Shown: positions 1 to 7,620, numbered from the stretch's first letter. The stretch is DNA of 9,546 nt from UBA4615 sp049422085 (GCA_049422085.1 JBMSOD010000112.1:1-9546), one strand, 5' to 3'. Notes: generated by a model not told the origin, from the letters alone. Made by a program: numbers and translations.

Positions 1-245
1 AGATGGCGCCGGCGCTGCGCAAGGTCTACGACCAGATGGCCGAGCCGCGCTGGGTCATTTCCATGGGCTCCTGCGCCAATGGTGGGGGCTACTACCACTA
101 CTCCTACTCGGTGGTGCGGGGCTGCGATCGGATCGTGCCGGTCGATGTCTACGTGCCTGGCTGTCCTCCGACCGCCGAGGCGCTCCTCTACGGCATTCTG
201 CAATTGCAGAACAAGATCCGCCGTACCAACACCATCGCGCGCTGA
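1..245 (+). CDS. nuoB: NADH-quinone oxidoreductase subunit B (NuoB), 3' part only
   Basis: C-terminal 80 residues of NuoB, the Q-module subunit that holds the terminal 4Fe-4S cluster N2 and passes electrons to quinone at the interface with NuoD. The frame is open to the left edge, so the gene is cut by the window; the ATG at base 3 is an internal methionine, not the start. Visible family motifs are GSCANGGG (its Cys codon at 72-74) and VYVPGCPP (Cys codon at 162-164). These supply two of the four N2 ligands. The tandem Cys pair that supplies the other two lies upstream of the window. The protein ends in a basic tail (NKIRRTNTIAR) and a TGA at 243-245. nuoC follows after 9 bases, and its ribosome binding site overlaps this stop. 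NuoB is cytoplasmic and peripheral to the membrane. Identity is certain from the motifs and from its place before nuoC. Confidence 0.97.
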   Translation, partial: MAPALRKVYDQMAEPRWVISMGSCANGGGYYHYSYSVVRGCDRIVPVDVYVPGCPPTAEALLYGILQLQNKIRRTNTIAR

Positions 246-254
246 GGGTCGGAC

Positions 255-848
255 ATGAGCGTGCAAGAAAGCCTGCGCACCGCACTGCCGGCCGATCTGT
301 TCGGTGCCCTGAGCATCTCCGAAGCGCTTGGAGAAACCACAATCGATGTGCCTGCCAGCCGTTATCTCGAGCTGGCGCTTGCCTTGCGTGATGCCGCCGA
401 ACTGAGGTTCGAGACCCTGATCGATCTGTGCGGCATGGACTACTCCGAGTACGAAGGCGCCCAGCAGCAGGGAGCGCGATTCGCGGCCGTGTCGCACCTG
501 CTTTCCCTGACCCACAACCGGCGGGTCCGGGTGCGTGCGGGGTGTCCCGACGACGATTTTCCAGTGCTGCCCTCGCTGCTCGAAATCTGGCCGGCGGTGG
601 GTTGGTTCGAGCGCGAGGCCTTCGACCTGTACGGCATCGTTTTTGAGGGTCACCCCGATCTGCGGCGCCTCCTGACCGACTACGGCTTCGTCGGCCATCC
701 TTTCCGCAAGGATTTTCCGGTCTCTGGGCATGTCGAGATGCGCTACGACCCCGAGCAGCGCAGGGTGGTGTATCAGCCGGTCACGATCGATCCCAGAGAA
801 AACGTGCCGCGCGTGATCCGCGAGGAAGGTTACGGCGGCGCGCATTGA
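255..848 (+). CDS. nuoC: NADH-quinone oxidoreductase subunit C (NuoC, 30 kDa type)
   Basis: Peripheral Q-module subunit of complex I (197 residues), without cofactors; it packs against NuoD and NuoI and helps hold the hydrophilic arm together. The diagnostic 30-kDa-subunit segment is at residues 117-155: W-F-ERE-x-FDLYGI-x-F-x-GHPDLRRLL, then TDYGF-x-GHPFRKDFP. The C-terminus (about 163-197) is the usual extension that lies along NuoD and includes VVYQPVTIDPREN. The ATG start at 255 is preceded by GAGGG at 244-248, six bases away, which overlaps the nuoB stop. The length is normal for stand-alone NuoC. It is a separate gene and not the NuoCD fusion of Escherichia coli and other enterics, which agrees with a betaproteobacterial source. 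nuoD follows after 24 bases. Confidence 0.97.
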   Translation: MSVQESLRTALPADLFGALSISEALGETTIDVPASRYLELALALRDAAELRFETLIDLCGMDYSEYEGAQQQGARFAAVSHLLSLTHNRRVRVRAGCPDDDFPVLPSLLEIWPAVGWFEREAFDLYGIVFEGHPDLRRLLTDYGFVGHPFRKDFPVSGHVEMRYDPEQRRVVYQPVTIDPRENVPRVIREEGYGGAH

Positions 849-872
849 GCGGCCGTCGAACGGAGTCACTGA

Positions 873-2126
873 ATGGCTGAAATCAAGAATTACACGCTGA
901 ACTTCGGACCTCAGCATCCGGCCGCACACGGCGTGCTGCGACTGGTGCTCGAGCTCGATGGCGAGGTTGTTCAGCGCGCGGATCCTCACATCGGTCTGTT
1001 GCACCGGGCCACCGAGAAGCTGGCCGAGACCCGCACCTTTCTGCAAAGCGTGCCCTACATGGACCGTCTGGACTATGTGTCCATGATGGTCAACGAGCAT
1101 GCCTACGTCATGGCGATCGAAAAGCTGCTTGGCATCCAGGTGCCCGAGCGTGCCCAGTACATCCGGGTCATGTTCGACGAGGTGACCCGCGTTCTGAACC
1201 ATCTGATGTGGCTGGGGGCCCATGCGCTCGACGTGGGGGCTATGACGGTCTTCCTCTATGCGTTCCGTGAGCGCGAAGACCTGATGGACTGCTACGAAGC
1301 CGTGTCGGGGGCTCGCATGCATGCGGCCTATTACAGACCGGGCGGTGTTTACCGTGATCTTCCCGATCGCATGCCCCAGTACGCTGCAAGCAAGATCCGC
1401 AACGAAGCCGCGATCAGCGAACTCAACAAGGATCGGGGCGGCAGCCTGCTCGATTTCCTGCAGGCCTTCACAGACCGCTTTCCTGCCTGCGTCGATGACT
1501 ACGAAACCCTGCTGACCGACAACCGGATCTGGAAGCAGCGGCTGGTCGGCATCGGCGTGGTCGATCCTGACCGGGCCAAGGCCTTGGGCTTTACGGGACC
1601 GATGCTCAGGGGATCGGGCGTGGCCTGGGATCTGCGCAAGAAGCAGCCCTATGAGGTCTACGACCGTCTTGATTTCGACATTCCGGTGGGTACGCAGGGC
1701 GACAGCTACGACCGCTACCTCGTGCGCATCGAAGAAATGCGTCAGAGCAATCGCATCATCCGGCAGTGCATTGACTGGCTGCGCGCGAATCCCGGGCCGG
1801 TGATTGTTGACGACCACAAGGTCGCTCCGCCTTCGCGGGTGGCCATGAAGTCCAACATGGAAGAGCTGATCCACCACTTCAAGCTCTTTACCGAAGGCAT
1901 GCATGTGCCCGAAGGCCAGGCCTATGCATCGGTCGAGCATCCCAAGGGCGAATTCGGCATCTACCTCGTCTCCGATGGTGCCAACAAGCCCTATCGTCTG
2001 AAGATTCGTGCGCCTGGTTTCGTGCACTTGCAGGCGCTTGATGAAATGGCCCGTGGGCACATGATCGCCGACGTGGTTACGCTCATCGGAACCCAGGACA
2101 TCGTGTTCGGGGAGATCGATCGATGA
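873..2126 (+). CDS. nuoD: NADH-quinone oxidoreductase subunit D (NuoD, 49 kDa type)
   Basis: Q-module subunit (417 residues, usual length) that forms most of the quinone headgroup pocket together with NuoB; it is related to the large subunit of NiFe hydrogenases but has lost the metal ligands. The N-terminus carries NFGPQHPAAHGVLRL (residues 10-24) and the family signature LHRATEKLAETR (43-54), followed by PYMDRLDYVSMM. His19 and Tyr68 are 49 residues apart. This is the spacing of the quinone-contacting His/Tyr pair known from Thermus Nqo4 and the mitochondrial 49 kDa subunit, so I infer they are the equivalents. The ATG at 873 has GGAG at 862-865, seven bases upstream. The C-terminus ends IGTQDIVFGEIDR, as is typical. 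The stop overlaps the nuoE start as ATGA, which suggests translational coupling. Nothing is truncated or odd. Confidence 0.98.
   Translation: MAEIKNYTLNFGPQHPAAHGVLRLVLELDGEVVQRADPHIGLLHRATEKLAETRTFLQSVPYMDRLDYVSMMVNEHAYVMAIEKLLGIQVPERAQYIRVMFDEVTRVLNHLMWLGAHALDVGAMTVFLYAFREREDLMDCYEAVSGARMHAAYYRPGGVYRDLPDRMPQYAASKIRNEAAISELNKDRGGSLLDFLQAFTDRFPACVDDYETLLTDNRIWKQRLVGIGVVDPDRAKALGFTGPMLRGSGVAWDLRKKQPYEVYDRLDFDIPVGTQGDSYDRYLVRIEEMRQSNRIIRQCIDWLRANPGPVIVDDHKVAPPSRVAMKSNMEELIHHFKLFTEGMHVPEGQAYASVEHPKGEFGIYLVSDGANKPYRLKIRAPGFVHLQALDEMARGHMIADVVTLIGTQDIVFGEIDR
2109..2114 (+). promoter_or_regulatory. Ribosome binding site for the upstream nuoE start
   Basis: GGGGAG lies eight bases before the ATG at 2123, inside the last codons of nuoD. 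With the ATGA stop/start overlap it supports 2123 as the nuoE start. A rival AGGA at 2169-2172 lies ten bases before a second in-frame ATG at 2183. Confidence 0.55.
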
Positions 2127-2686
2127 GTGCACCGACTCTGGGTGCCGGACTTGCTGGCGCCCCCTCGCAGGAATCCAGGGGCATGACTGATTCAGGGCTC
2201 GCGCCGCTCTTGTCCGCAGCGGCGTATCAGCAGATCGACCGCGAGATCGCCAAGTATCCGGCCGATCAGAAGCAATCGGCCGTCATGGCGGCCCTGGCCA
2301 TCGCCCAAAAGGAAGTGGGCTGGGTCTCCCAGGCCGTAATCGACGATGTGGCGCGTGTCCTGGGGATGGCGCCCATCGCAGTCTGGGAGGTGGCCACCTT
2401 CTACAACATGTACGACACCGAGCAGCCGGGCAAATTCAAGATCGGAATTTGTACCTGTCTGCCCTGCGCGCTGCGTGATGGCGAAAAAGCGGCCCATTAC
2501 CTCCAGGACAAGCTGGGCATCGGTTTTGGTGAGACCACCGCCGACGGGCGTTTTACCCTGGTCGAGACCGAGTGTCTCGGTGCCTGCGGTGACGCCCCTG
2601 TTCTGCTGGTCAACAATCAGCGCATGTGCAGCTTCATGAGTGCCCAGAAGATGGACGCGCTCATCGATGAGCTGAAGAAAGATTGA
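2123..2686 (+). CDS. nuoE: NADH-quinone oxidoreductase subunit E (NuoE, 24 kDa type)
   Basis: N-module subunit (187 residues from this start) with a thioredoxin-like fold that binds the 2Fe-2S cluster N1a beside the FMN of NuoF. The four ligands are Cys110 and Cys115 (C-x4-C) and Cys151 and Cys155 (C-x3-C in ECLGAC), with 35 residues between the pairs as in Escherichia coli NuoE. An additional Cys112 sits between the first two ligands (ICTCLPC). The N-terminal helical part includes KYPADQKQSAVMAAL and the conserved VATFYNMYDT. The first 20 residues (Ser/Gly/Ala-rich) are probably not part of the conserved fold. An in-frame ATG at 2183 would give 167 residues, nearer the usual length of betaproteobacterial NuoE. 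I chose 2123 because of the four-base overlap with nuoD and the strong GGGGAG ahead of it; both starts are plausible. nuoF follows after 15 bases. Confidence 0.95.
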   Translation: MSAPTLGAGLAGAPSQESRGMTDSGLAPLLSAAAYQQIDREIAKYPADQKQSAVMAALAIAQKEVGWVSQAVIDDVARVLGMAPIAVWEVATFYNMYDTEQPGKFKIGICTCLPCALRDGEKAAHYLQDKLGIGFGETTADGRFTLVETECLGACGDAPVLLVNNQRMCSFMSAQKMDALIDELKKD

Positions 2687-2701
2687 GAGCCAGGAGCCGT
2701 C

Positions 2702-4048
2702 ATGGGAGCAAATGACATTCGACAGGCCTTGGACGACGTGCGCGCCCAGGAGACCTGCTTTCACGGGCGTCACATCCAGCCGCAGATCTATGCGGGCCTG
2801 AATAGCCCGGATGGCTGGCGCCTCAAGGACTACGAGGCCCGGGAGGGCTATCAGGCCTTGCGCAAGATCCTCACCGAGGGGATGACGCCCGAGCAGGTCA
2901 TCGCCGAGGTGAAGGCTTCCGTCCTGCGGGGCCGGGGGGGCGCGGGTTTTCCGACAGGGTTGAAGTGGAGCTTCATGCCTCGCCAGTTTCCGGGTCAGAA
3001 ATACCTGGTCTGCAACTCGGACGAAGGCGAACCTGGCACCTTCAAGGACCGGGACATCCTGCGTTACAACCCGCATATCGTGATCGAAGGCATGGCGATC
3101 GCGGCCTATGCCATGGGCATCACGGTCGGCTACAACTACATTCACGGCGAGATCTTCGAGACCTATCAGCGATTTGAAGAGGCGCTGGAGGAGGCTAGGG
3201 CCGCAGGCTATCTGGGCAACAACATCCTGGGCTCATCATTCAGTTTTCAGTTGCATGCCTTTCATGGGTACGGCGCCTACATCTGTGGCGAAGAAACTGC
3301 GCTGCTTGAGTCGCTCGAGGGCAAGAAAGGTCAGCCCAGATTCAAGCCCCCGTTTCCGGCCAGTTTCGGTCTGTACGGCAAGCCCACCACGATCAACAAC
3401 ACCGAGACCTTCTCGGCCGTGCCATGGATCATCCGCAATGGCGGGCAGAAGTTCCTCGAGGTGGGCAAGCCCAACAATGGCGGCACCAAGATCTTCTCGG
3501 TGTCGGGCGATGTGGAGCGTCCCGGCAATTACGAGATTCCGCTGGGTACCCCGTTTGCCAAGCTGCTCGAACTGGCGGGTGGCGTGCGGCACGGGCGCAA
3601 GCTCAAGATGGTGATCCCAGGCGGCTCATCGATGCCGGTGCTTCCTGCCGAGATCATGATGGCCACCGACATGGATTACGACTCGATCGCCAAGGCGGGT
3701 TCGATGCTCGGATCGGGGGCGGTGATCGTGATGGACGAGACCCGCTGTGCAGTCAAGAGCCTGCTCAGACTGTCCTACTTCTACTACGAAGAGTCCTGTG
3801 GTCAGTGCACCCCCTGCCGTGAAGGCACGGGCTGGCTCTGGCGCATGGTTGATCGGATCGAGCGCGGCGAAGGCACGCGCGAGGACCTCGACCGCCTCGG
3901 ACAGGTGGCCGATAACATCCAGGGCCGCACGATCTGCGCGCTCGGCGATGCTGCGGCCATGCCGGTCAAGGCCTTCCTGAAGCACTACTGGGCCGAGTTC
4001 GAACACCATATCGAACACAAGCGCTGCCTGGTTCCCGCGTATGTGTGA
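2702..4048 (+). CDS. nuoF: NADH-quinone oxidoreductase subunit F (NuoF), NADH- and FMN-binding
   Basis: Catalytic N-module subunit (448 residues): it binds NADH and FMN, accepts hydride, and passes single electrons to 4Fe-4S cluster N3. Motifs in order are GRGGAGFPTGLKW (residues 77-89, glycine-rich FMN/NADH loop), NSDEGEPGT (105-113), GAYICGEETAL (191-201) followed by ESLEGKKGQPR, and the N3 ligands in ESCGQCTPCREGT (Cys366, Cys369, Cys372) with the fourth, Cys412, in TICALGDAAA after 39 residues. All are intact. The ATG at 2702 has AGGAG at 2692-2696, five bases away. The protein begins with about 18 residues before the conserved HGRHIQP segment, slightly longer than many homologues; a GTG at 2738 would remove 12 of them but has no good ribosome binding site. 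A run of seven G at 2934-2940 encodes part of the glycine loop and the frame stays open through it. Confidence 0.98.
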   Translation: MGANDIRQALDDVRAQETCFHGRHIQPQIYAGLNSPDGWRLKDYEAREGYQALRKILTEGMTPEQVIAEVKASVLRGRGGAGFPTGLKWSFMPRQFPGQKYLVCNSDEGEPGTFKDRDILRYNPHIVIEGMAIAAYAMGITVGYNYIHGEIFETYQRFEEALEEARAAGYLGNNILGSSFSFQLHAFHGYGAYICGEETALLESLEGKKGQPRFKPPFPASFGLYGKPTTINNTETFSAVPWIIRNGGQKFLEVGKPNNGGTKIFSVSGDVERPGNYEIPLGTPFAKLLELAGGVRHGRKLKMVIPGGSSMPVLPAEIMMATDMDYDSIAKAGSMLGSGAVIVMDETRCAVKSLLRLSYFYYEESCGQCTPCREGTGWLWRMVDRIERGEGTREDLDRLGQVADNIQGRTICALGDAAAMPVKAFLKHYWAEFEHHIEHKRCLVPAYV

Positions 4049-4056
4049 GCGACACC

Positions 4057-6522
4057 ATGGTTGAGATCGAGATCGACGGCAGGAAGGTCGAAGTGACCGA
4101 GGGCAGCACCGTGATGGTGGCTGCCCAGAAGCTCGGCGTCTACGTGCCGCACTTCTGCTACCACAAGAAGCTGTCCATCGCGGCCAACTGCCGCATGTGC
4201 CTGGTTGAGGTCGAGAAGGCGCCCAAGCCCTTGCCGGCCTGCGCGACCCCGGTCACTGCCGGCATGAAGGTCCAGACCCGGTCCGAGAAGGCGGTGAAGG
4301 CTCAGCAGGGCGTGATGGAGTTCCTGCTCATCAATCACCCCCTCGATTGCCCGATCTGTGATCAGGGCGGTGAGTGTCAGCTCCAGGATCTGGCGGTGGG
4401 CTACGGCGGCTCGGCCTCGCGCTACACCGAAGAAAAGCGGGTGGTCTTCCACAAGTCCATGGGACCGCTGATTTCTGCCGAAGAAATGTCCCGCTGCATC
4501 CACTGCACCCGCTGCGTTCGTTTTGGCCAGGAAGTGGGCGGCATGATGGAGCTCGGCATGGCCGGGCGTGGAGAGCACTCCGAGATCATGTCTTTCGTGA
4601 GCCGCGGTGTGCATTCCGAGCTCTCGGGCAACATGATCGATGTCTGTCCGGTGGGGGCGCTCACCAGCAAACCTTTCCGCTACAGCGCCCGCACCTGGGA
4701 GCTGTCACGCAGACGCTCGATAGCCGCGCATGACTCGCTGGGCTCCAACATCGTGGTCCAGGTCAAGGGCAATACCGTGATGCGGGTGCTGCCCTTCGAG
4801 AACGAAGCGATCAACGAATGCTGGTTGTCCGACCGTGACCGGTTTTCCTATGAGGGCCTGAATTCGGCCGAGCGACTCACGGCGCCGATGCTGAAGCAGG
4901 ACGGCCAGTGGCGCGAGGTCGACTGGCCGACCGCGTTGAGCTATGCGGCCCATGCACTGGGTTCGATTCGCAGTGACCATGGTGCGGCTGCGATTGGCGC
5001 GATGGCCACCCCGCAGGCCACGGTTGAAGAACTTCATCTTCTGGCCCGTCTGGTCCGGGGGCTGGGCAGCGAGAACATCGACTATCGCGCCCGTATCGCG
5101 GATTCACGTCTTGCTGCTGCCCTTGGCGGCGCGCCTGCTCTCGGACTTCCCATCGAGGCCGTCTCATCGCTTGAGCGTGTGGTGGTGGTGGGCAGTTTCC
5201 TGCGCAAGGATCATCCGCTTCTGGCCGCCCGGGTTCGCGCGGCGGTCAAGCGGGGCGCCCGACTCGGCGTCTTGAACGCTGCCATGGAAGAGGCGCTGGT
5301 TCCGGTGGCTGCGAGGGCGCTCGTGGCTCCTTCCGGCTGGGCTGGCACCTTGGCTGAAGCCCGGGTTGCCGTATTGCAGATCCGTGGTCAGGCCTTGCCT
5401 CCCGAGCTGGCGGGCATCACGGCAGGACCTCGGGCGCAAGCGCTGGCCGAGGTTCTGGTCGGCGGCGAACCTGTTCCGGGCACGAACGCAGATGCGGGTG
5501 CAGAGGCAGGTGCAGCATCGGGAGCAGGGCAGGAAAGCGCAGCCTCGCCTGCGCGCAAAGCCATCTTCCTGGGCAATTCGGTTGCGCATCAGACGCAGGC
5601 ACTCGAGATTGCCCTGCAGGCGCAGGCACTCGCCGACCTGACCGGTGCCACCTTGGGCTGGCTGGTTGAGGGGGCCAACGGTACCGGCGGTGCATTGGTG
5701 GGAGCGCTGCCCGGTGTCGGCGGTCTTGATGCACAAGGCATGGTCGCGCAAGCTCGCAAGGGCTATCTGCTGATGGGCATGGAGCCCAGTCTGGATCATG
5801 GTCAGCCCGCGCTTGCCATGGCGGCCTTGCGCTCGGCAAAGACCGTCATCGCGCTTTCGGCCTATCGCAGTGCAGACCTGCTCGATGTCGCCGACTGCCT
5901 GTTGCCGATCACGCCTTTCACCGAAACCTCGGGCAGTTTTGTCAATGCCGAAGGTCGTCTGCAAAGCTTCAACGGCGTGGTGCGCCCCCTGGGCGATGCC
6001 CGGCCGGCCTGGAAGGTGCTGCGGGTGTTGGGCAACCAACTCGATCTCGCCGGCTTCGATCAGGATCATCCCGAGCAGGTTCGTTCGCAGGCCTTGCCTG
6101 CCGATCTCAAGGCCGGCCTGTCCGCACGTGTCCAGGCTGTCGGCGGGCAGCGTGACGCGGGCAGCCCGGGATCGGGTGGGGCGATGGGCAATGGCGGGAT
6201 CGCGGGCGCTGCAGTCGTCATGGAGCGCATTGCCGATGTGCCGATCCATTTCTCCGATGCGATCGTTCGTCGCGCCGAGAGCCTGCAGGCCACGCGCGAT
6301 GCCGAAGCGCCCACCGCCCGCATGAATGCGGCGATGCTGGCGCGTCTGGGCGTGAAGGCTGGATCGCCTGTGCGTCTGAGCCAGAACGGTGGCGAAGAAA
6401 TTCTGCTCAAGGCCGTGCTCGATGCCGACGTTGCCGATGAGGTGGTGCGGATCGCAGCCGCCCATGCCAGTACGGCCGCGCTGGCCGCACTGGGTGGCGC
6501 AATCAGCGTGGAGCGTGCCTGA
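4057..6522 (+). CDS. nuoG: NADH-quinone oxidoreductase subunit G (NuoG, 75 kDa type)
   Basis: Largest N-module subunit (821 residues from this start), carrying electrons from NuoF towards NuoI. An N-terminal ferredoxin-like domain has the 2Fe-2S N1b ligands Cys34, Cys45, Cys48 and Cys62. The N5 cluster uses His94, Cys98, Cys101 and Cys107 (H-x3-C-x2-C-x5-C). The N4 cluster uses Cys147, Cys150, Cys153 and Cys197 (CPVGAL). The rest resembles molybdopterin oxidoreductases without the cofactor, and includes TPFTETSGSFVNAEGR near 619-634. The cysteines of the optional N7 cluster, found in Escherichia coli and Thermus, are absent. Two Ala/Gly-rich stretches (about 471-500 and 696-720) look like inserted linkers and make the protein somewhat long. 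An in-frame GTG at 4045 would overlap the nuoF stop as GTGA and add MSDT; I prefer the ATG at 4057 because homologues begin MVEIEIDG and Cys34/45/48 then match Thermus Nqo3 numbering. Neither start has a strong ribosome binding site. Confidence 0.96.
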   Translation: MVEIEIDGRKVEVTEGSTVMVAAQKLGVYVPHFCYHKKLSIAANCRMCLVEVEKAPKPLPACATPVTAGMKVQTRSEKAVKAQQGVMEFLLINHPLDCPICDQGGECQLQDLAVGYGGSASRYTEEKRVVFHKSMGPLISAEEMSRCIHCTRCVRFGQEVGGMMELGMAGRGEHSEIMSFVSRGVHSELSGNMIDVCPVGALTSKPFRYSARTWELSRRRSIAAHDSLGSNIVVQVKGNTVMRVLPFENEAINECWLSDRDRFSYEGLNSAERLTAPMLKQDGQWREVDWPTALSYAAHALGSIRSDHGAAAIGAMATPQATVEELHLLARLVRGLGSENIDYRARIADSRLAAALGGAPALGLPIEAVSSLERVVVVGSFLRKDHPLLAARVRAAVKRGARLGVLNAAMEEALVPVAARALVAPSGWAGTLAEARVAVLQIRGQALPPELAGITAGPRAQALAEVLVGGEPVPGTNADAGAEAGAASGAGQESAASPARKAIFLGNSVAHQTQALEIALQAQALADLTGATLGWLVEGANGTGGALVGALPGVGGLDAQGMVAQARKGYLLMGMEPSLDHGQPALAMAALRSAKTVIALSAYRSADLLDVADCLLPITPFTETSGSFVNAEGRLQSFNGVVRPLGDARPAWKVLRVLGNQLDLAGFDQDHPEQVRSQALPADLKAGLSARVQAVGGQRDAGSPGSGGAMGNGGIAGAAVVMERIADVPIHFSDAIVRRAESLQATRDAEAPTARMNAAMLARLGVKAGSPVRLSQNGGEEILLKAVLDADVADEVVRIAAAHASTAALAALGGAISVERA

Positions 6523-7601
6523 TGAACTGGATCGATGCCCTGAATGCACAAGGCGAGTCGGTGCTCGGTGCGGCGTGGCCCCTGGTCTGGACCCTCATCA
6601 AGATCATCGCGCTGGTGCTTCCTCTGCTCGGTTGTGTGGCTTATCTCACCTTTTGGGAGCGCAAGCTGATCGGTTTCATCCAGCTGCGCATCGGACCCAA
6701 TCGGGTGGGCCCCATGGGCCTGCTTCAGCCCATTGCGGATGCGGTCAAGCTCCTGTTCAAGGAGGTGATTCTCCCGGCAAGGGCGAATCCCGGTCTGTAT
6801 CTGCTCGGACCGGTCATGACCATCATGCCGGCCCTTGCCGCCTGGGTGGTCATTCCCTTCGGACCGGATCGCGCCCTGGCCAATATCAACGCAGGTCTGC
6901 TGCTTTTGCTGGCGATCACCTCTCTCGAGGTTTACGGCGTCATCCTGGCCGGTTGGGCGTCCAACTCCAAATATGCCTTCCTTGGCGCCATGCGGGCATC
7001 AGCCCAGATGGTGTCCTATGAACTGGCCATCGGTTTCGCGCTGGTTGTGGTGCTCATGGTTTCGGGCAGCCTCAATCTCACGGCGGTGGTCGAGAGCCAG
7101 ACTCGGGGCATGTTTGCGGACATGGGGCTCAACATCCTGTCCTGGAACTGGTTGCCTCTGCTGCCGGTCTTCGTGGTCTATTTCATCTCGGGCGTGGCTG
7201 AAACCAACCGTCACCCCTTCGATGTGGTGGAAGGCGAGTCCGAGATTGTGGCGGGTCACATGATCGAGTACTCGGGCATGGGCTTCGCGATCTTCTTCCT
7301 GGCTGAGTACGCCAACATGATCCTGATTTCGGCGATGGCCGCGATCATGTTCCTAGGTGGCTGGCAGGCCCCCTTCAGTATTGGCATCCAGATCGGACCG
7401 CAGTGGTTCTGGGACTGGTTCTGGCTCTTCGCCAAGACCTTCCTGATGGTCTCGCTCTTCATCTGGATCCGCGCCTCCTTCCCGCGCTATCGCTATGACC
7501 AGATCATGCGTCTGGGCTGGAAGATCTTCATCCCGGTCACCCTGGTGTGGCTCGTGGTGGTGGGAGTCTGGATTCAGACCCCATTGAACATCTGGAAATG
7601 A
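6522..7601 (+). CDS. nuoH: NADH-quinone oxidoreductase subunit H (NuoH, ND1 type)
   Basis: Integral membrane subunit (359 residues, usual length, about eight hydrophobic spans) that anchors the hydrophilic arm and forms the entrance and lower part of the quinone channel. Landmarks are the first span (about 18-44) ending in FWERK, with Glu46 in the position of the conserved Glu36 of Escherichia coli; the loop with IGPNRVGPMG; the signature GLLQPIADAVKLLFKE (66-81); and the acidic cytoplasmic loop ETNRHPFDVVEGESE (227-241), whose glutamates are thought to couple quinone chemistry to proton pumping. The ATG shares one base with the nuoG stop (TGATG), and GGAG at 6510-6513 lies eight bases upstream. 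The ETNRHPFDVVEGESE version of the loop is, from memory, the one usual in Burkholderiales. nuoI follows after 19 bases. No defect is seen. Confidence 0.98.
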   Translation: MNWIDALNAQGESVLGAAWPLVWTLIKIIALVLPLLGCVAYLTFWERKLIGFIQLRIGPNRVGPMGLLQPIADAVKLLFKEVILPARANPGLYLLGPVMTIMPALAAWVVIPFGPDRALANINAGLLLLLAITSLEVYGVILAGWASNSKYAFLGAMRASAQMVSYELAIGFALVVVLMVSGSLNLTAVVESQTRGMFADMGLNILSWNWLPLLPVFVVYFISGVAETNRHPFDVVEGESEIVAGHMIEYSGMGFAIFFLAEYANMILISAMAAIMFLGGWQAPFSIGIQIGPQWFWDWFWLFAKTFLMVSLFIWIRASFPRYRYDQIMRLGWKIFIPVTLVWLVVVGVWIQTPLNIWK

Positions 7602-7620
7602 ACTGACGCCGAAGGCCCCC

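Noticed and set aside
2192..3145. Open frame of 317 codons on the minus strand spanning nuoE and the start of nuoF
   Set aside because: It crosses two firmly identified genes and the gap between them. The translation has no family resemblance, so it is a codon-bias shadow and not an overlapping gene.
4684..4800. Possible N7 4Fe-4S cluster site in NuoG
   Set aside because: The region after the N4 cysteines has no C-x2-C-x3-C motif; it reads WELSRRRSIAAHDSLGSN, the N7-less form found in many bacteria.
5594..5632. Direct repeat of CGCAGGCACTCG at 5594-5605 and 5621-5632 within nuoG
   Set aside because: The two copies are in frame and encode part of an Ala/Gln/Leu helix (QALEIALQAQAL). Such short repeats arise by chance or local duplication in GC-rich Ala-rich coding sequence; nothing suggests an attachment site or a regulatory role.
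5164..6549. Long open frame (461 codons) on the minus strand, antisense to the second half of nuoG
   Set aside because: It lies fully over a conserved gene. Its translation is rich in His, Gln and Arg with no recognisable domain or hydrophobic pattern, and no ribosome binding site or promoter is apparent. Long antisense frames are expected opposite GC-rich genes.
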